A stretch of 64,000 nucleotides of DNA from contig NZ_JABFOE010000003.1 in assembly GCF_013116745.1 (NCBI RefSeq), positions 1 through 64,000 on the forward strand, written 5' to 3'. This stretch comes from Arthrobacter sp. 260. GTDB taxonomy: Bacteria; Actinomycetota; Actinomycetes; Actinomycetales; Micrococcaceae. This document shows positions 51,683-59,412 of this stretch, piece after piece. The position numbers and the translations under genes are program-made. The notes under the pieces were generated by a model that saw nothing but the letters and a program-made list of their open reading frames with translations, did not search any database and was not told the origin of the DNA. How positions within the stretch are numbered: the stretch's first letter is position 1; each line of letters opens with the position of its first letter.

Positions 51683-52312
51683 ATGGACACTGGTGGCATA
51701 AACATTGAGGTGCACCCCGCCACGGTTGAACGGTTCGACGACGTCGCCTCCCTGCTGCGCCCACGCCGGGATGATGCGTCAGCCTGCTGGTGCCTGGCCT
51801 TCCGACTGACCTCCGGCGAATTCAACTCCCTGACTCCGGCACAGCAACCCGATCGATTGCGGGAGCTCTGCCGCGACACCCCACCACCGGGCGTCGTCGC
51901 CTATCTGGGAGGGGAGCCCGTCGGCTGGTGTGGAATGGGGCCCCGGTCCGGGATGGAACGCCTGGTGCGCTCCCGCACCATCCCGAAGGTGGACGAAGTT
52001 CCCGTGTGGAGCGTCGTGTGCTTCGTGGTGAAGACGGGCCACCGCCGCCAGGGGATCGGGCACGCGCTCCTGACGGGGGTGATTGACTACGCCAGGGCGA
52101 ACGGGGCTCCCGCGCTGGAGGCCTACCCGGTCGATCCCGAGGGCTCGCGCATCAGCCCTACCCTTGCGTTCGTCGGGACCACCGGCATGTTTGAAGGTGC
52201 CGGGTTCAGGCGCATCCTCAAGACCGACGCACGCAGCGGTGGTTTGCCCCGGTGGCTGATGCGCCTTGATCTGCAGCCGGTCATCGAAGGAGCCGGGACC
52301 GGCCCGGTTTAG
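51683..52312 (+). CDS. GNAT-family N-acetyltransferase
   Basis: A 209-residue GNAT protein of the type with an N-terminal ACWCLAFRLTSGEFN segment. The acetyl-CoA loop HRRQGIGHALLTGVIDYARA is at about 116-135, followed by ALEAYPVD and FEGAGFRRI. Substrate unknown. Its stop codon shares bases with the end of the convergent VOC reading frame. Confidence 0.85.
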   Translation: MDTGGINIEVHPATVERFDDVASLLRPRRDDASACWCLAFRLTSGEFNSLTPAQQPDRLRELCRDTPPPGVVAYLGGEPVGWCGMGPRSGMERLVRSRTIPKVDEVPVWSVVCFVVKTGHRRQGIGHALLTGVIDYARANGAPALEAYPVDPEGSRISPTLAFVGTTGMFEGAGFRRILKTDARSGGLPRWLMRLDLQPVIEGAGTGPV

Positions 52313-52675
52313 TCAACGAAGAGGCAGAACGGATGGCCCGCCGGGTCGAGATAGACCCGCACATCGTCCTGCGGCTGGAACTCCGCGAGGGAGGCGCCCA
52401 GGGCCCCCCGCGTGCGCGCCCGCCTCGTCGAGGTCATCAACCTGGATGTCCAGGTGCATCATCATCGGCGGATCCGTCGGCCCCGCCGGCCAGACCGGCC
52501 GCACATAGTTGGTTTCGGTCTGGAAGGACAGTCCCGCGCCGCCGTCGGGTGCCGACAGGATCACCCAGTCGGACTCCTCGATCCGCACTTCCCAACCCAT
52601 CAGCCGCTGATAAAACCGCGCCAGCTCCACGGCATCCGGTGAATCCAGGACCGTGGCAGTGAATGTGAACCGCAT
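52309..52675 (-). pseudogene. VOC-superfamily gene broken by a one-base frameshift
   Basis: The first 90 codons from ATG 52675 encode a normal VOC/glyoxalase start (TATVLDSPDAVELARFYQRL, MMMHLDIQVDDLDEAG). The natural ending, with VRVYLDPAGHPFCLFVD and TAA at 52309, is in another frame. Removing one C from the six-C run at 52404-52409 joins the two into an intact 121-residue protein. Without this correction the frame yields an unrelated proline/arginine-rich tail. This is either a real frameshift or a homopolymer sequencing error. Confidence 0.8.
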
Positions 52676-52766
52676 GGTGCGTCCTTTCGTCGCAACTTTT
52701 GGTGCAGATCCTAGCCGGTTTCCGCGCACAGGGGCGGTTCCCACAGGGATGAACGTAAGGTGAAGT

Positions 52767-53786
52767 ATGGATGCCGTCGAAGCACTCAACGAAATTGCCT
52801 TCTGGCTCGAACGCCAGACCGCGCCCACGTTCAAAATCAAGGCCTTCCGCAACGCAGCCGCCATCCTGGGTGAGCTTTCCCCCGGCGAGATTGCAGCCAG
52901 AGCCAGGGACGGCCGGCTCAAGCGGATGAAAGGCATTGGGGCACGCACTTTCGAGGTTGTCTCCCAGGCCGTCGGCGGGCAGGTTCCGGACTATCTCGCG
53001 GAACTCCGTGAGCACGCTGCCCAGCCCCTCGCGACGGGTGGCCAGGAGCTCAGAAAATCACTCCGCGGGGATCTGCACAGCCACAGTAATTGGTCCGACG
53101 GCGGCAGCCCTATCCCACTCATGGTGCAGGCCGCCCGCGCGCTCGGCCACCAGTACCTCGCACTGACGGACCACTCGCCCAACCTCACCGTCGCCAATGG
53201 GCTGAGCGCCGAACGGCTCCTGGAGCAGTTGGAGGTGGTCACGGCGCTCAACGACGACGGCGACGACGGGTTCACGCTCCTCGCCGGCATCGAGGTCGAT
53301 ATCCTCGAGGACGGCACCCTCGACCAGACCCCCGAACTGCTGGGCCGGCTCGACGTCGTCGTCGCCAGCGTGCACTCCAAGCTTCGCGCGGACCCGGCCA
53401 CAATGACCCGCCGGATGCTTGGCGGTGTACGACAGCCCCAGACGAACATCCTGGGACACTGCACCGGCCGCCTCGTTCAGGGAGCCCGGGGGACGCGCCC
53501 GCCGTCGGACTTTGATGCTGCAGCGGTCTTTGCCGCCTGCGTCGAGAACAATGTAGCGGTGGAGATCAACTCGCGGCCCGAGCGTCAGGATCCCCCCGAT
53601 GACCTGATCCGGATGGCCCTGGACGCGGGATGCCTGTTCAGCATCGACAGCGACGCCCATGCACCCGGCCAGCTGGACTTCCTGCAGTATGGAGCCGAGC
53701 GCGCCGAGGCGAACGGTGTTCCCACCGACCGGATCATCACCACCTGGCCCCAGGACCGGCTGCTCAGCTGGCTGCAGGGCGGCTAG
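52767..53786 (+). CDS. PHP-domain protein with N-terminal helix-hairpin-helix (PolX-like without polymerase core)
   Basis: A 339-residue protein. The N-terminal 90 residues resemble the helical 8-kDa/HhH part of family X polymerases (LERQTAPTFKIKAFRNAAAI, RMKGIGARTFEVV). The PHP phosphoesterase domain follows (about 95-335): GDLHSHSNWSDG, YLALTDHSPNL, ASVHSKL, LGHCTGR, EINSRPERQDPP and SIDSDAHAPGQL provide the metal ligands. The nucleotidyltransferase palm of full-length bacterial PolX is missing. A nuclease or phosphoesterase role in DNA repair is likely. Confidence 0.88.
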   Translation: MDAVEALNEIAFWLERQTAPTFKIKAFRNAAAILGELSPGEIAARARDGRLKRMKGIGARTFEVVSQAVGGQVPDYLAELREHAAQPLATGGQELRKSLRGDLHSHSNWSDGGSPIPLMVQAARALGHQYLALTDHSPNLTVANGLSAERLLEQLEVVTALNDDGDDGFTLLAGIEVDILEDGTLDQTPELLGRLDVVVASVHSKLRADPATMTRRMLGGVRQPQTNILGHCTGRLVQGARGTRPPSDFDAAAVFAACVENNVAVEINSRPERQDPPDDLIRMALDAGCLFSIDSDAHAPGQLDFLQYGAERAEANGVPTDRIITTWPQDRLLSWLQGG

Positions 53787-53835
53787 GGTGACCAAGCCGG
53801 CCAGACCAGACCAGACACCACAGCAGGGAACCTTG

Positions 53836-54600
53836 ATGAAAGCAGCACCAAACGCACACGCCCGGACCCTGGTGGTGACTGGGGCCGGCTCGGGGATTGG
53901 GCGTGCCGTCGCCCGGCAGTTCCTGGCTGCAGGATTCGACGTCGTCCTTGCGGGGAGGAGGCGGGAAGCGCTGGAGGCCACCGCTGGCGACCACCCCCGC
54001 GCCCACGTTGTCCCCACCGATGTGACCGAGCCCGCCGACGTCGAGCGCTTGTTCGATTTTGTCCGCACCGAGCTGGGTTCGCTGGGCGTGCTTTTCAACA
54101 ATGCAGGCGTGTTCGGGCCGGCCGGAGCGGTCGACGAGATCTCCCCCGCGGACTGGGCGGACACCCTCGCGGTCAACCTGACCGGAGCGTTCCTGTGCGC
54201 TGCCGCCGCAGTCCGCCTCATGAAAAGCCAGCAGCCGCAGGGCGGACGGATCATCAACAACGGGTCAATCTCCGCGCACGCGCCGCGGCCCCTCTCGGTC
54301 GCCTACACCACCACCAAGCACGCGATCACCGGCCTGACGAAGTCGATCGAACTGGACGGCCGGCCGTTCGGCATCACCTGCGGACAGATCGACATTGGAA
54401 ACGCCCACACGCAGATCATGGAGACCATCGGCGTCAACGGCGGAGCCCTGCAGGCGGATGGCTCCCGACGCCCGGAACCGACGTTCCCGGTGGAGGAAGC
54501 GGCCCGGGCGGTGCTTCTGATGGCGCAACTGCCCGCATCGGCGTCGGTGGGGTCCCTGCTGATCACCGCCAGCGGTATGCCCTTCGTCGGGCGAGGCTGA
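53836..54600 (+). CDS. Short-chain dehydrogenase/reductase
   Basis: A 254-residue classical SDR with VTGAGSGIGRAVA near 14, NNAGVFG near 89, catalytic serine in NNGSISAHAPR and YTTTK near 158. ATG 53836 gives the usual short N-terminus; the frame is open upstream through the PHP gene. It follows the PHP gene by 49 bases. Substrate unknown. Confidence 0.9.
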   Translation: MKAAPNAHARTLVVTGAGSGIGRAVARQFLAAGFDVVLAGRRREALEATAGDHPRAHVVPTDVTEPADVERLFDFVRTELGSLGVLFNNAGVFGPAGAVDEISPADWADTLAVNLTGAFLCAAAAVRLMKSQQPQGGRIINNGSISAHAPRPLSVAYTTTKHAITGLTKSIELDGRPFGITCGQIDIGNAHTQIMETIGVNGGALQADGSRRPEPTFPVEEAARAVLLMAQLPASASVGSLLITASGMPFVGRG

Positions 54601-54616
54601 CCGGGCCGCCGGGGTC

Positions 54617-54883
54617 TCAGGTATACCAGAACCAGTTCGGCGGGCTCCAGGACGACGGCACCTCGTGTCCGTTGAACCTGCCGCACACCGAGCAGGAGTA
54701 ATTGACTGAGGCCGCAATATACTCGTCGGCCCCCGCCGGGATCCTGGCCGGGACAAAGTCCTCATAGATGAGGTACTCATCGGTGTCGCAGTCGCTACAC
54801 CATGGCAAGCCTGGGTCGTGTTCCCTGACCGCTCCGGTAGATGTCCGAGCCTGATTGAGGTTGTACGAATCGAAGGTTGCCAT
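54617..54883 (-). CDS. Small protein with a four-cysteine zinc-ribbon pattern
   Basis: An 88-residue protein with CSDC near 28-31 and CSVC near 66-69, spaced like a zinc ribbon, and an aromatic C-terminus (PPNWFWYT). No family recognised. ATG 54883 follows GGAG. It is convergent with the SDR gene. Confidence 0.7.
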   Translation of the reverse strand: MATFDSYNLNQARTSTGAVREHDPGLPWCSDCDTDEYLIYEDFVPARIPAGADEYIAASVNYSCSVCGRFNGHEVPSSWSPPNWFWYT

Positions 54884-55058
54884 CGAAATCACCACTCCAG
54901 CCAGCTGTTTGTGCAGCTATTTTTCTTGCAGATCCCCTTGTGAGTGACCCCACCCTAGTCCTGTCCGGCCAAACAGGGAAGGGAATCAATTAGCCGTCGC
55001 TAACATATTGAATTCGGTTGAAACTTCCACTTTCGGTAGTTCTTGGCACAATAGGAGA

Positions 55059-55460
55059 ATGCCAACCCGGATTCCCCTTTCCACACCCGCCCTCCCCGCC
55101 GCCCAGGCTGCGACCCTTCGCCGAGCACTTACCGACCGTGAAGACGTCACAGTCTTTGTCGATGGCACCGCGATGAGGCTGCCCGCGGAGGCCCGGGATG
55201 CGGTGGTCGATCTGCTGCGGAGGCTTGCCGACGGCGACGCCGTCACGGTCACGTCTGCGGCCGAAACCCTGACCACTTCCCAGGCCGCCGCGGCAGCCGG
55301 AATTTCACATACCTACCTGCGGAATCTCACTGATGCAGGTGTTATTCCAGTGGAATATCGAGGCACTCACCGGCGGATTAGGTCACAGGATGTGGCAGCC
55401 TGGCTTGCCACCCAAAAAGGGGACTCCAAAATCGATTCAGCCGATAAAGATCGGGATTAG
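55059..55460 (+). CDS. Excisionase/antitoxin-type HTH protein
   Basis: A 133-residue protein. Residues 1-75 have the alpha/beta pattern of some antitoxin-type proteins (TDREDVTVFVDGTAMRLPAE), and residues 75-120 form an excisionase-type helix-turn-helix (LTTSQAAAAAGISHTYLRNL, YRGTHRRIRSQDVAAWL). Such proteins are often paired with PIN-domain toxins, but none follows; the next gene is convergent. AGGAG lies only one base from the ATG, so the start may be leaderless or the 55008 TTG could be used. Confidence 0.75.
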   Translation: MPTRIPLSTPALPAAQAATLRRALTDREDVTVFVDGTAMRLPAEARDAVVDLLRRLADGDAVTVTSAAETLTTSQAAAAAGISHTYLRNLTDAGVIPVEYRGTHRRIRSQDVAAWLATQKGDSKIDSADKDRD

Positions 55461-55479
55461 AAAATAGTTTAAGTATTGG

Positions 55480-56691
55480 TCAGATTCGAGGCCGTCTGGC
55501 CCATTTCCTGGCTTTCAGCGCCAGATGAAGCTCCAGGCGCACATGACCGTTGAGCGGGTCGGCCCCGATAATGGCCCGGATGCGCGCCAGCCGGTTGTAC
55601 ACACTGCTGCGGTGCAGGTGGAGCTGTGACGCAACGTCCTGGACGGAGCCGTTCTTGTCGTACAGCAGTTCCAGCACCGGCAGCAGCTCGGCGTTGCGGT
55701 CATGTTCCTCGATCTCTGCGAAGTACACCGAGTTGGCTGCAGTAACTTTCCAGCCGCCAGCCGCCAGGAACTGATAACTGCCGGTGGCCCGGTAGTGGGT
55801 CACCGGGCCAAGCCCCTCGTCGACCGCCGACGCCTGGACGGCGTGACGGGCCTGACCATACGCCTTCGGGAGGTCCCGCAGGTCCAGGAACTGCTCACTG
55901 AGCCCCAGCAGAGCTACCCCGCCGCGGCCGCCTTCGCGTTTGGCGTGCTCGCTGTCATACCGACGCAGGATATCGGTGTAATCGCCGCCCGCCACCCCGC
56001 CGGTGAGCAGAAGCACCGCGAGCATCGGGGTGCCGGCGCTGAAAAGCACCGAACCCACCCCCACAGTTGCCTGGAGGGCGGCACTGCGGTGGGTGAGCAG
56101 GCTTGCCTGCGGATCGGCAGGTTCCGGGATGCCGGTCCGTGCGAACAGCACCGCTACCTGCCAGGGCGCCGTGTTGTGGAGCTCAGCCCATCCCGCGAGG
56201 TTGTCAGTGGCCGCCGCGGTTCCGTCGCACGCGGCCAGAAAGGTGGCCTCACGCTTTTTTCGATGCTCCGACGCAGCGGTATTGCCCTCCAGAAGCAGTG
56301 ACGCCAGGTGGTCCAGGTCGCCGCGTACCTTCGGGAGCTGCCGCAGAATGTCGTCGGGCAACTCTTCGTCCGCTTCCTGCTGCACCCACAGGTAGCCCAC
56401 CCGGAATCCACGGACCAGCAGGGGAACACACACCCGGCCGAGCATCCCCAGAGAAGGGTTGGCGGGAAGGACCACCGGCCGCACAGCCGATGAAATGCCG
56501 TGCTGCAATTGCCACTGGCTGACGTCGTCCGGCACCTTCTTGCTGAGCAGAAAGTTGACGCGCACCCGGTCGGCCGCTGACTGATGGCTGCTGTAGGCCA
56601 GCAGCACACCGTCCAGATCCTCCAGCGACAGGCCCCGCCCCAACCGCGCCGCAATGGCCTCGACGGCCCCGTCCACTCCGTCTGACTGCAT
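55480..56691 (-). CDS. PucR/CdaR-family regulator, divergent from alanine dehydrogenase (AdeR-like)
   Basis: A 403-residue regulator of the PucR C-terminal HTH family. The C-terminal 60 residues hold the helix-turn-helix (LLYDKNGSVQDVASQLHLHR, SSVYNRLARIRAIIGADPL). The long N-terminal region has a GGDEF-related/PucR-like sensing fold. In Bacillus, the PucR-family AdeR activates ald; here the gene is divergent from ald, so the same role is inferred. Two dyads lie between the genes. Confidence 0.88.
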   Translation of the reverse strand: MQSDGVDGAVEAIAARLGRGLSLEDLDGVLLAYSSHQSAADRVRVNFLLSKKVPDDVSQWQLQHGISSAVRPVVLPANPSLGMLGRVCVPLLVRGFRVGYLWVQQEADEELPDDILRQLPKVRGDLDHLASLLLEGNTAASEHRKKREATFLAACDGTAAATDNLAGWAELHNTAPWQVAVLFARTGIPEPADPQASLLTHRSAALQATVGVGSVLFSAGTPMLAVLLLTGGVAGGDYTDILRRYDSEHAKREGGRGGVALLGLSEQFLDLRDLPKAYGQARHAVQASAVDEGLGPVTHYRATGSYQFLAAGGWKVTAANSVYFAEIEEHDRNAELLPVLELLYDKNGSVQDVASQLHLHRSSVYNRLARIRAIIGADPLNGHVRLELHLALKARKWARRPRI

Positions 56692-56741
56692 CGCTTCATG
56701 CTACGGGTGGCGCTCCGGAGACGACAATTGATGCGCAAAGG

Positions 56742-56757
56742 GTCGACAGTTGTCGAC
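56742..56757. promoter_or_regulatory. Dyad in the pucR-ald divergent region
   Basis: GTCGACAGTTGTCGAC is an inverted repeat with perfect 6-base arms around AGTT. A related CGACAATTG half-copy lies at 56722-56730. These are candidate binding sites for the PucR-type regulator. Confidence 0.45.
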
Positions 56758-56781
56758 TTCGGTGCCGCAGGGTCATGTGCT

Positions 56782-56797
56782 AGTGAACTGGATCACA
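56782..56797. promoter_or_regulatory. CRP/GlxR-like site upstream of ald
   Basis: AGTGAACTGGATCACA fits the CRP/GlxR consensus core GTGA-N6-TCAC. It lies about 175 bases before the ald start, beside the PucR-type dyad, and suggests cAMP-linked control, as for many actinobacterial catabolic genes. Confidence 0.45.
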
Positions 56798-56970
56798 ACC
56801 CTCGTAATGGCCGGGTTGACGCCGAACCCGGTCGCCGCGGACCCTCGGCCCCGGGCTCGGCGACGAAAGCCGGGCCCGGTTGTCCTGTCCAGGTGGCGGG
56901 CGGCGTCCGTAGGCTAGGGGCAGGTCCGACAGGGCCTCACCCGCACCATCGAAAGTGAACGGAGAATCCC

Positions 56971-58083
56971 GTGATCGTCGGCGTTCCAAAAGAAGTCAAG
57001 AACAATGAGTTCCGCGTAGCCATTACCGCTTCCGGGGTGCATGAGTTCCGCACGACCGGTCATACGGTCCTGGTTGAGAAGGACGCCGGGGCGGGTTCAA
57101 ACATCACCGACGCAGAGTACGTGGCCGCAGGCGCGGAGATTGTCTCCTCGGCTGATGAACTGTGGTCGCGCTCTGACATGGTGCTCAAGGTCAAGGAGCC
57201 GATCACCGAGGAGTACCATCGGTTCCGTGCCGGGCTGATCCTCTTCACCTACCTGCATCTCGCCGCCGAACCGGAGCTGACCCAGGCACTGATGGATGCT
57301 GGCGTCACCGCCATCGCCTACGAGACCGTGCAGGACGGCCGTTCCCTTCCGCTCCTCGCCCCCATGTCCGAGGTCGCCGGCCGCCTATCCGTGCAGGTGG
57401 GTGCCCAGGTGATGACAGCCCCCGCGGGTGGGCCGGGTCTGCTGCTGGGCGGGGTCCCCGGGGTTCGCCCCGCGAAGGTCGTAGTGCTCGGCGCCGGGGT
57501 TGCCGGAACGAACGCCGCGGCGATGGCCGTCGGAACGGGAGCGGAGGTCACCGTCCTGGACATCAACATCGGGCGGCTTCGCGAGCTCGACGCGCTGTAC
57601 GCCGGACGGATCAAGACGATTGCCTCGAACGCGTTCGAGATTGAGCGGGCCGTTCTCGACGCCGACCTGGTGATCGGATCAGTGCTGATTCCCGGAGCCA
57701 GGGCTCCGAAGCTGGTGACCAATCAGATGGTTTCGCGGATGAAGCCGGGGAGCGTGCTGGTCGACATCGCCGTCGACCAGGGCGGATGCTTCGAGGATTC
57801 CCATGTCACCACCCACCAGGATCCGACCTTCACCGTGCATAATTCGTTGTTCTACTGCGTGGGGAATATGCCCGGCGCGGTGCCCAACACCTCAACCTAC
57901 GCGCTGACCAACGTCACGCTGCGCTATGCGGTGGCCCTGGCCAACCGGGGCGTGCGCGGCGCCTTCGAAGCGGATCCGGCACTGGCCCAGGGACTGAATA
58001 TTGCTGCGGGACAGGTGGCTCACCACTCAGTCTCCGAAGCCCATGGGCTGGCCCTGACGGCTGACTGGCGGGACCTGGTCTAG
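56971..58083 (+). CDS. ald: Alanine dehydrogenase
   Basis: Oxidatively deaminates L-alanine to pyruvate and ammonia with NAD. The 370 residues match Ald including residue numbers: R15 and K75 for pyruvate, H96 catalytic (YLHLAAEPEL), the NAD-binding VVLGAGVAGTNAA near 171-183 and the DIAVDQGG catalytic aspartate D269. The GTG start at 56971 gives MIVGVPKEVKNNEFRV, the standard N-terminus. Confidence 0.97.
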   Translation: MIVGVPKEVKNNEFRVAITASGVHEFRTTGHTVLVEKDAGAGSNITDAEYVAAGAEIVSSADELWSRSDMVLKVKEPITEEYHRFRAGLILFTYLHLAAEPELTQALMDAGVTAIAYETVQDGRSLPLLAPMSEVAGRLSVQVGAQVMTAPAGGPGLLLGGVPGVRPAKVVVLGAGVAGTNAAAMAVGTGAEVTVLDINIGRLRELDALYAGRIKTIASNAFEIERAVLDADLVIGSVLIPGARAPKLVTNQMVSRMKPGSVLVDIAVDQGGCFEDSHVTTHQDPTFTVHNSLFYCVGNMPGAVPNTSTYALTNVTLRYAVALANRGVRGAFEADPALAQGLNIAAGQVAHHSVSEAHGLALTADWRDLV

Positions 58084-58084
58084 C

Positions 58085-59104
58085 TCATTCCTGGTGGGTG
58101 GCCTCGATGATCCGCAGGGCGGCGACGCTGTCCTGCGGATCCACCGGCGGCGGCGTCCCATGAAGCATTGCGGAGGCCATCAGCTCGTAGAACCTGGGGT
58201 ACTGGCCCTTCTCGGTGCTCACCTTCGTGGCGTCGGCGTCGAATCCGAGCAACCCCCAGGCCAGCTCATCCTCCACTCCATACAGGGGATCAGTGGGTAG
58301 CATGCCCGCAACGATTGACGGCTCCTGAACGTCCACTCCCCATTTGGAGTACGCCGACGTGGATCCGACCACCCTGAAGCGTGGCGCCGCCTGGGGTGCC
58401 AGCGCGTTCATCCACAGATGACTGATGGTCCCGTTGGCGTGGCGCAGGGCGAGGAAGGCGTCGTCGTCAGGGCCGCCGTCGCCCCGGTGGGCGGCAAGCT
58501 CCGCATACTGCAGTTCCGCCGGCCCGAACAGCGTCAGTGCCTGGTCGATCAAATGCGGCCCCAGATCGTAGAGGATCCCCCCACCGTCGCCCGCGGGGGC
58601 GCCCTTCCACGGCTTGGAGAGGACCGGTTTGAAGGATTCCATCCGGGATTCGAACCGCCGGATGCTGCCGAGCAGGCCTTCATCGACCAGTTTTCGAACC
58701 GTGAGGAAGTCCCCGTCCCAGCGCCGGTTCTGGAAAACGGTCAGGACGCTCCCGCGTGATCGGGCCAGTTCGATCAACCGGACGCCGTCAGCGGTATCAA
58801 TGACGAAAGGCTTGTCGACGACGACGGCGAGGCCGGCGTTCAGCGCATCCGTTGCCAGCGGGGCATGGGTTCCGGGTGGCGTGCTGATCACCGCCAGGTC
58901 AAGGTCCTTGGCCCGGGCAAACGCGTCCTGCGCTGTAGGGACCACCAGGACGCCCGGATAGAGCACCTCGGCTTCGGCCTTCCTGGCGGGGTCGGACGTA
59001 ACGATGACGTCGAGTGAGTAGCCAGGATCAGCGTGGATGAAGGGGGCGTGGAACACGCGCCCTCCGAGGCCGTAACCGAACACTGCGGTGCGGATTGTCG
59101 TCAT
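58085..59104 (-). CDS. Gfo/Idh/MocA-family oxidoreductase
   Basis: A 339-residue NAD(P)-dependent oxidoreductase. The Rossmann motif FGYGLGGRVFHAPFI is at 9-23, VVDKPF near 95-100 marks the family EKP site, and LYDLGPHLIDQAL near 180 is the usual catalytic helix. Substrate is probably a sugar or inositol-like polyol, but unknown. It ends next to ald, convergently. Confidence 0.9.
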   Translation of the reverse strand: MTTIRTAVFGYGLGGRVFHAPFIHADPGYSLDVIVTSDPARKAEAEVLYPGVLVVPTAQDAFARAKDLDLAVISTPPGTHAPLATDALNAGLAVVVDKPFVIDTADGVRLIELARSRGSVLTVFQNRRWDGDFLTVRKLVDEGLLGSIRRFESRMESFKPVLSKPWKGAPAGDGGGILYDLGPHLIDQALTLFGPAELQYAELAAHRGDGGPDDDAFLALRHANGTISHLWMNALAPQAAPRFRVVGSTSAYSKWGVDVQEPSIVAGMLPTDPLYGVEDELAWGLLGFDADATKVSTEKGQYPRFYELMASAMLHGTPPPVDPQDSVAALRIIEATHQE

Positions 59105-59169
59105 CCGCCCAGCCTACTGGTCACCGCTCGGCCTCTGCCGTTCAGGCGGGCTGCCCTGGGGGTGTTGGC

Positions 59170-59361
59170 TCAAGCCCAGAGGCTGTCAGCCCAGGCTGCG
59201 TCACGCAGGTAGTCGCGGGCTGGGCCAACTTCCCACAGTTCCCCGCGCGAGGCGAGAACCCCCAGATCACGCATGTCCTCAAGGGTGTCCGGCGAACATC
59301 CCAGGGCTTCGCTGAGTTCCCGTTCGTCTGTGGCCAAGATGACATCGTTGCTTGCCGCCAT
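59170..59361 (-). CDS. 63-residue acidic protein, last gene of the NWEWPK-peptide operon
   Basis: A 63-residue acidic protein without signal peptide, ending WADSLWA. The middle (LSEALGCSPDTLEDMRDLGV) could be a small helix-turn-helix, so it may be a DNA-binding protein; alternatively it may be a leader-type peptide for the adjacent LanB-like enzyme. ATG 59361 has GAGGAAGGA 10 bases upstream; a TTG three codons earlier is less suitable. It lies 51 bases after the enzyme gene and is probably in the same operon. Confidence 0.6.
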   Translation of the reverse strand: MAASNDVILATDERELSEALGCSPDTLEDMRDLGVLASRGELWEVGPARDYLRDAAWADSLWA

Positions 59362-59412
59362 GGTGTTCAAATCCTTCCTCGGTAACCTTGGGTGGTTCGG
59401 TACTCATCGCGC

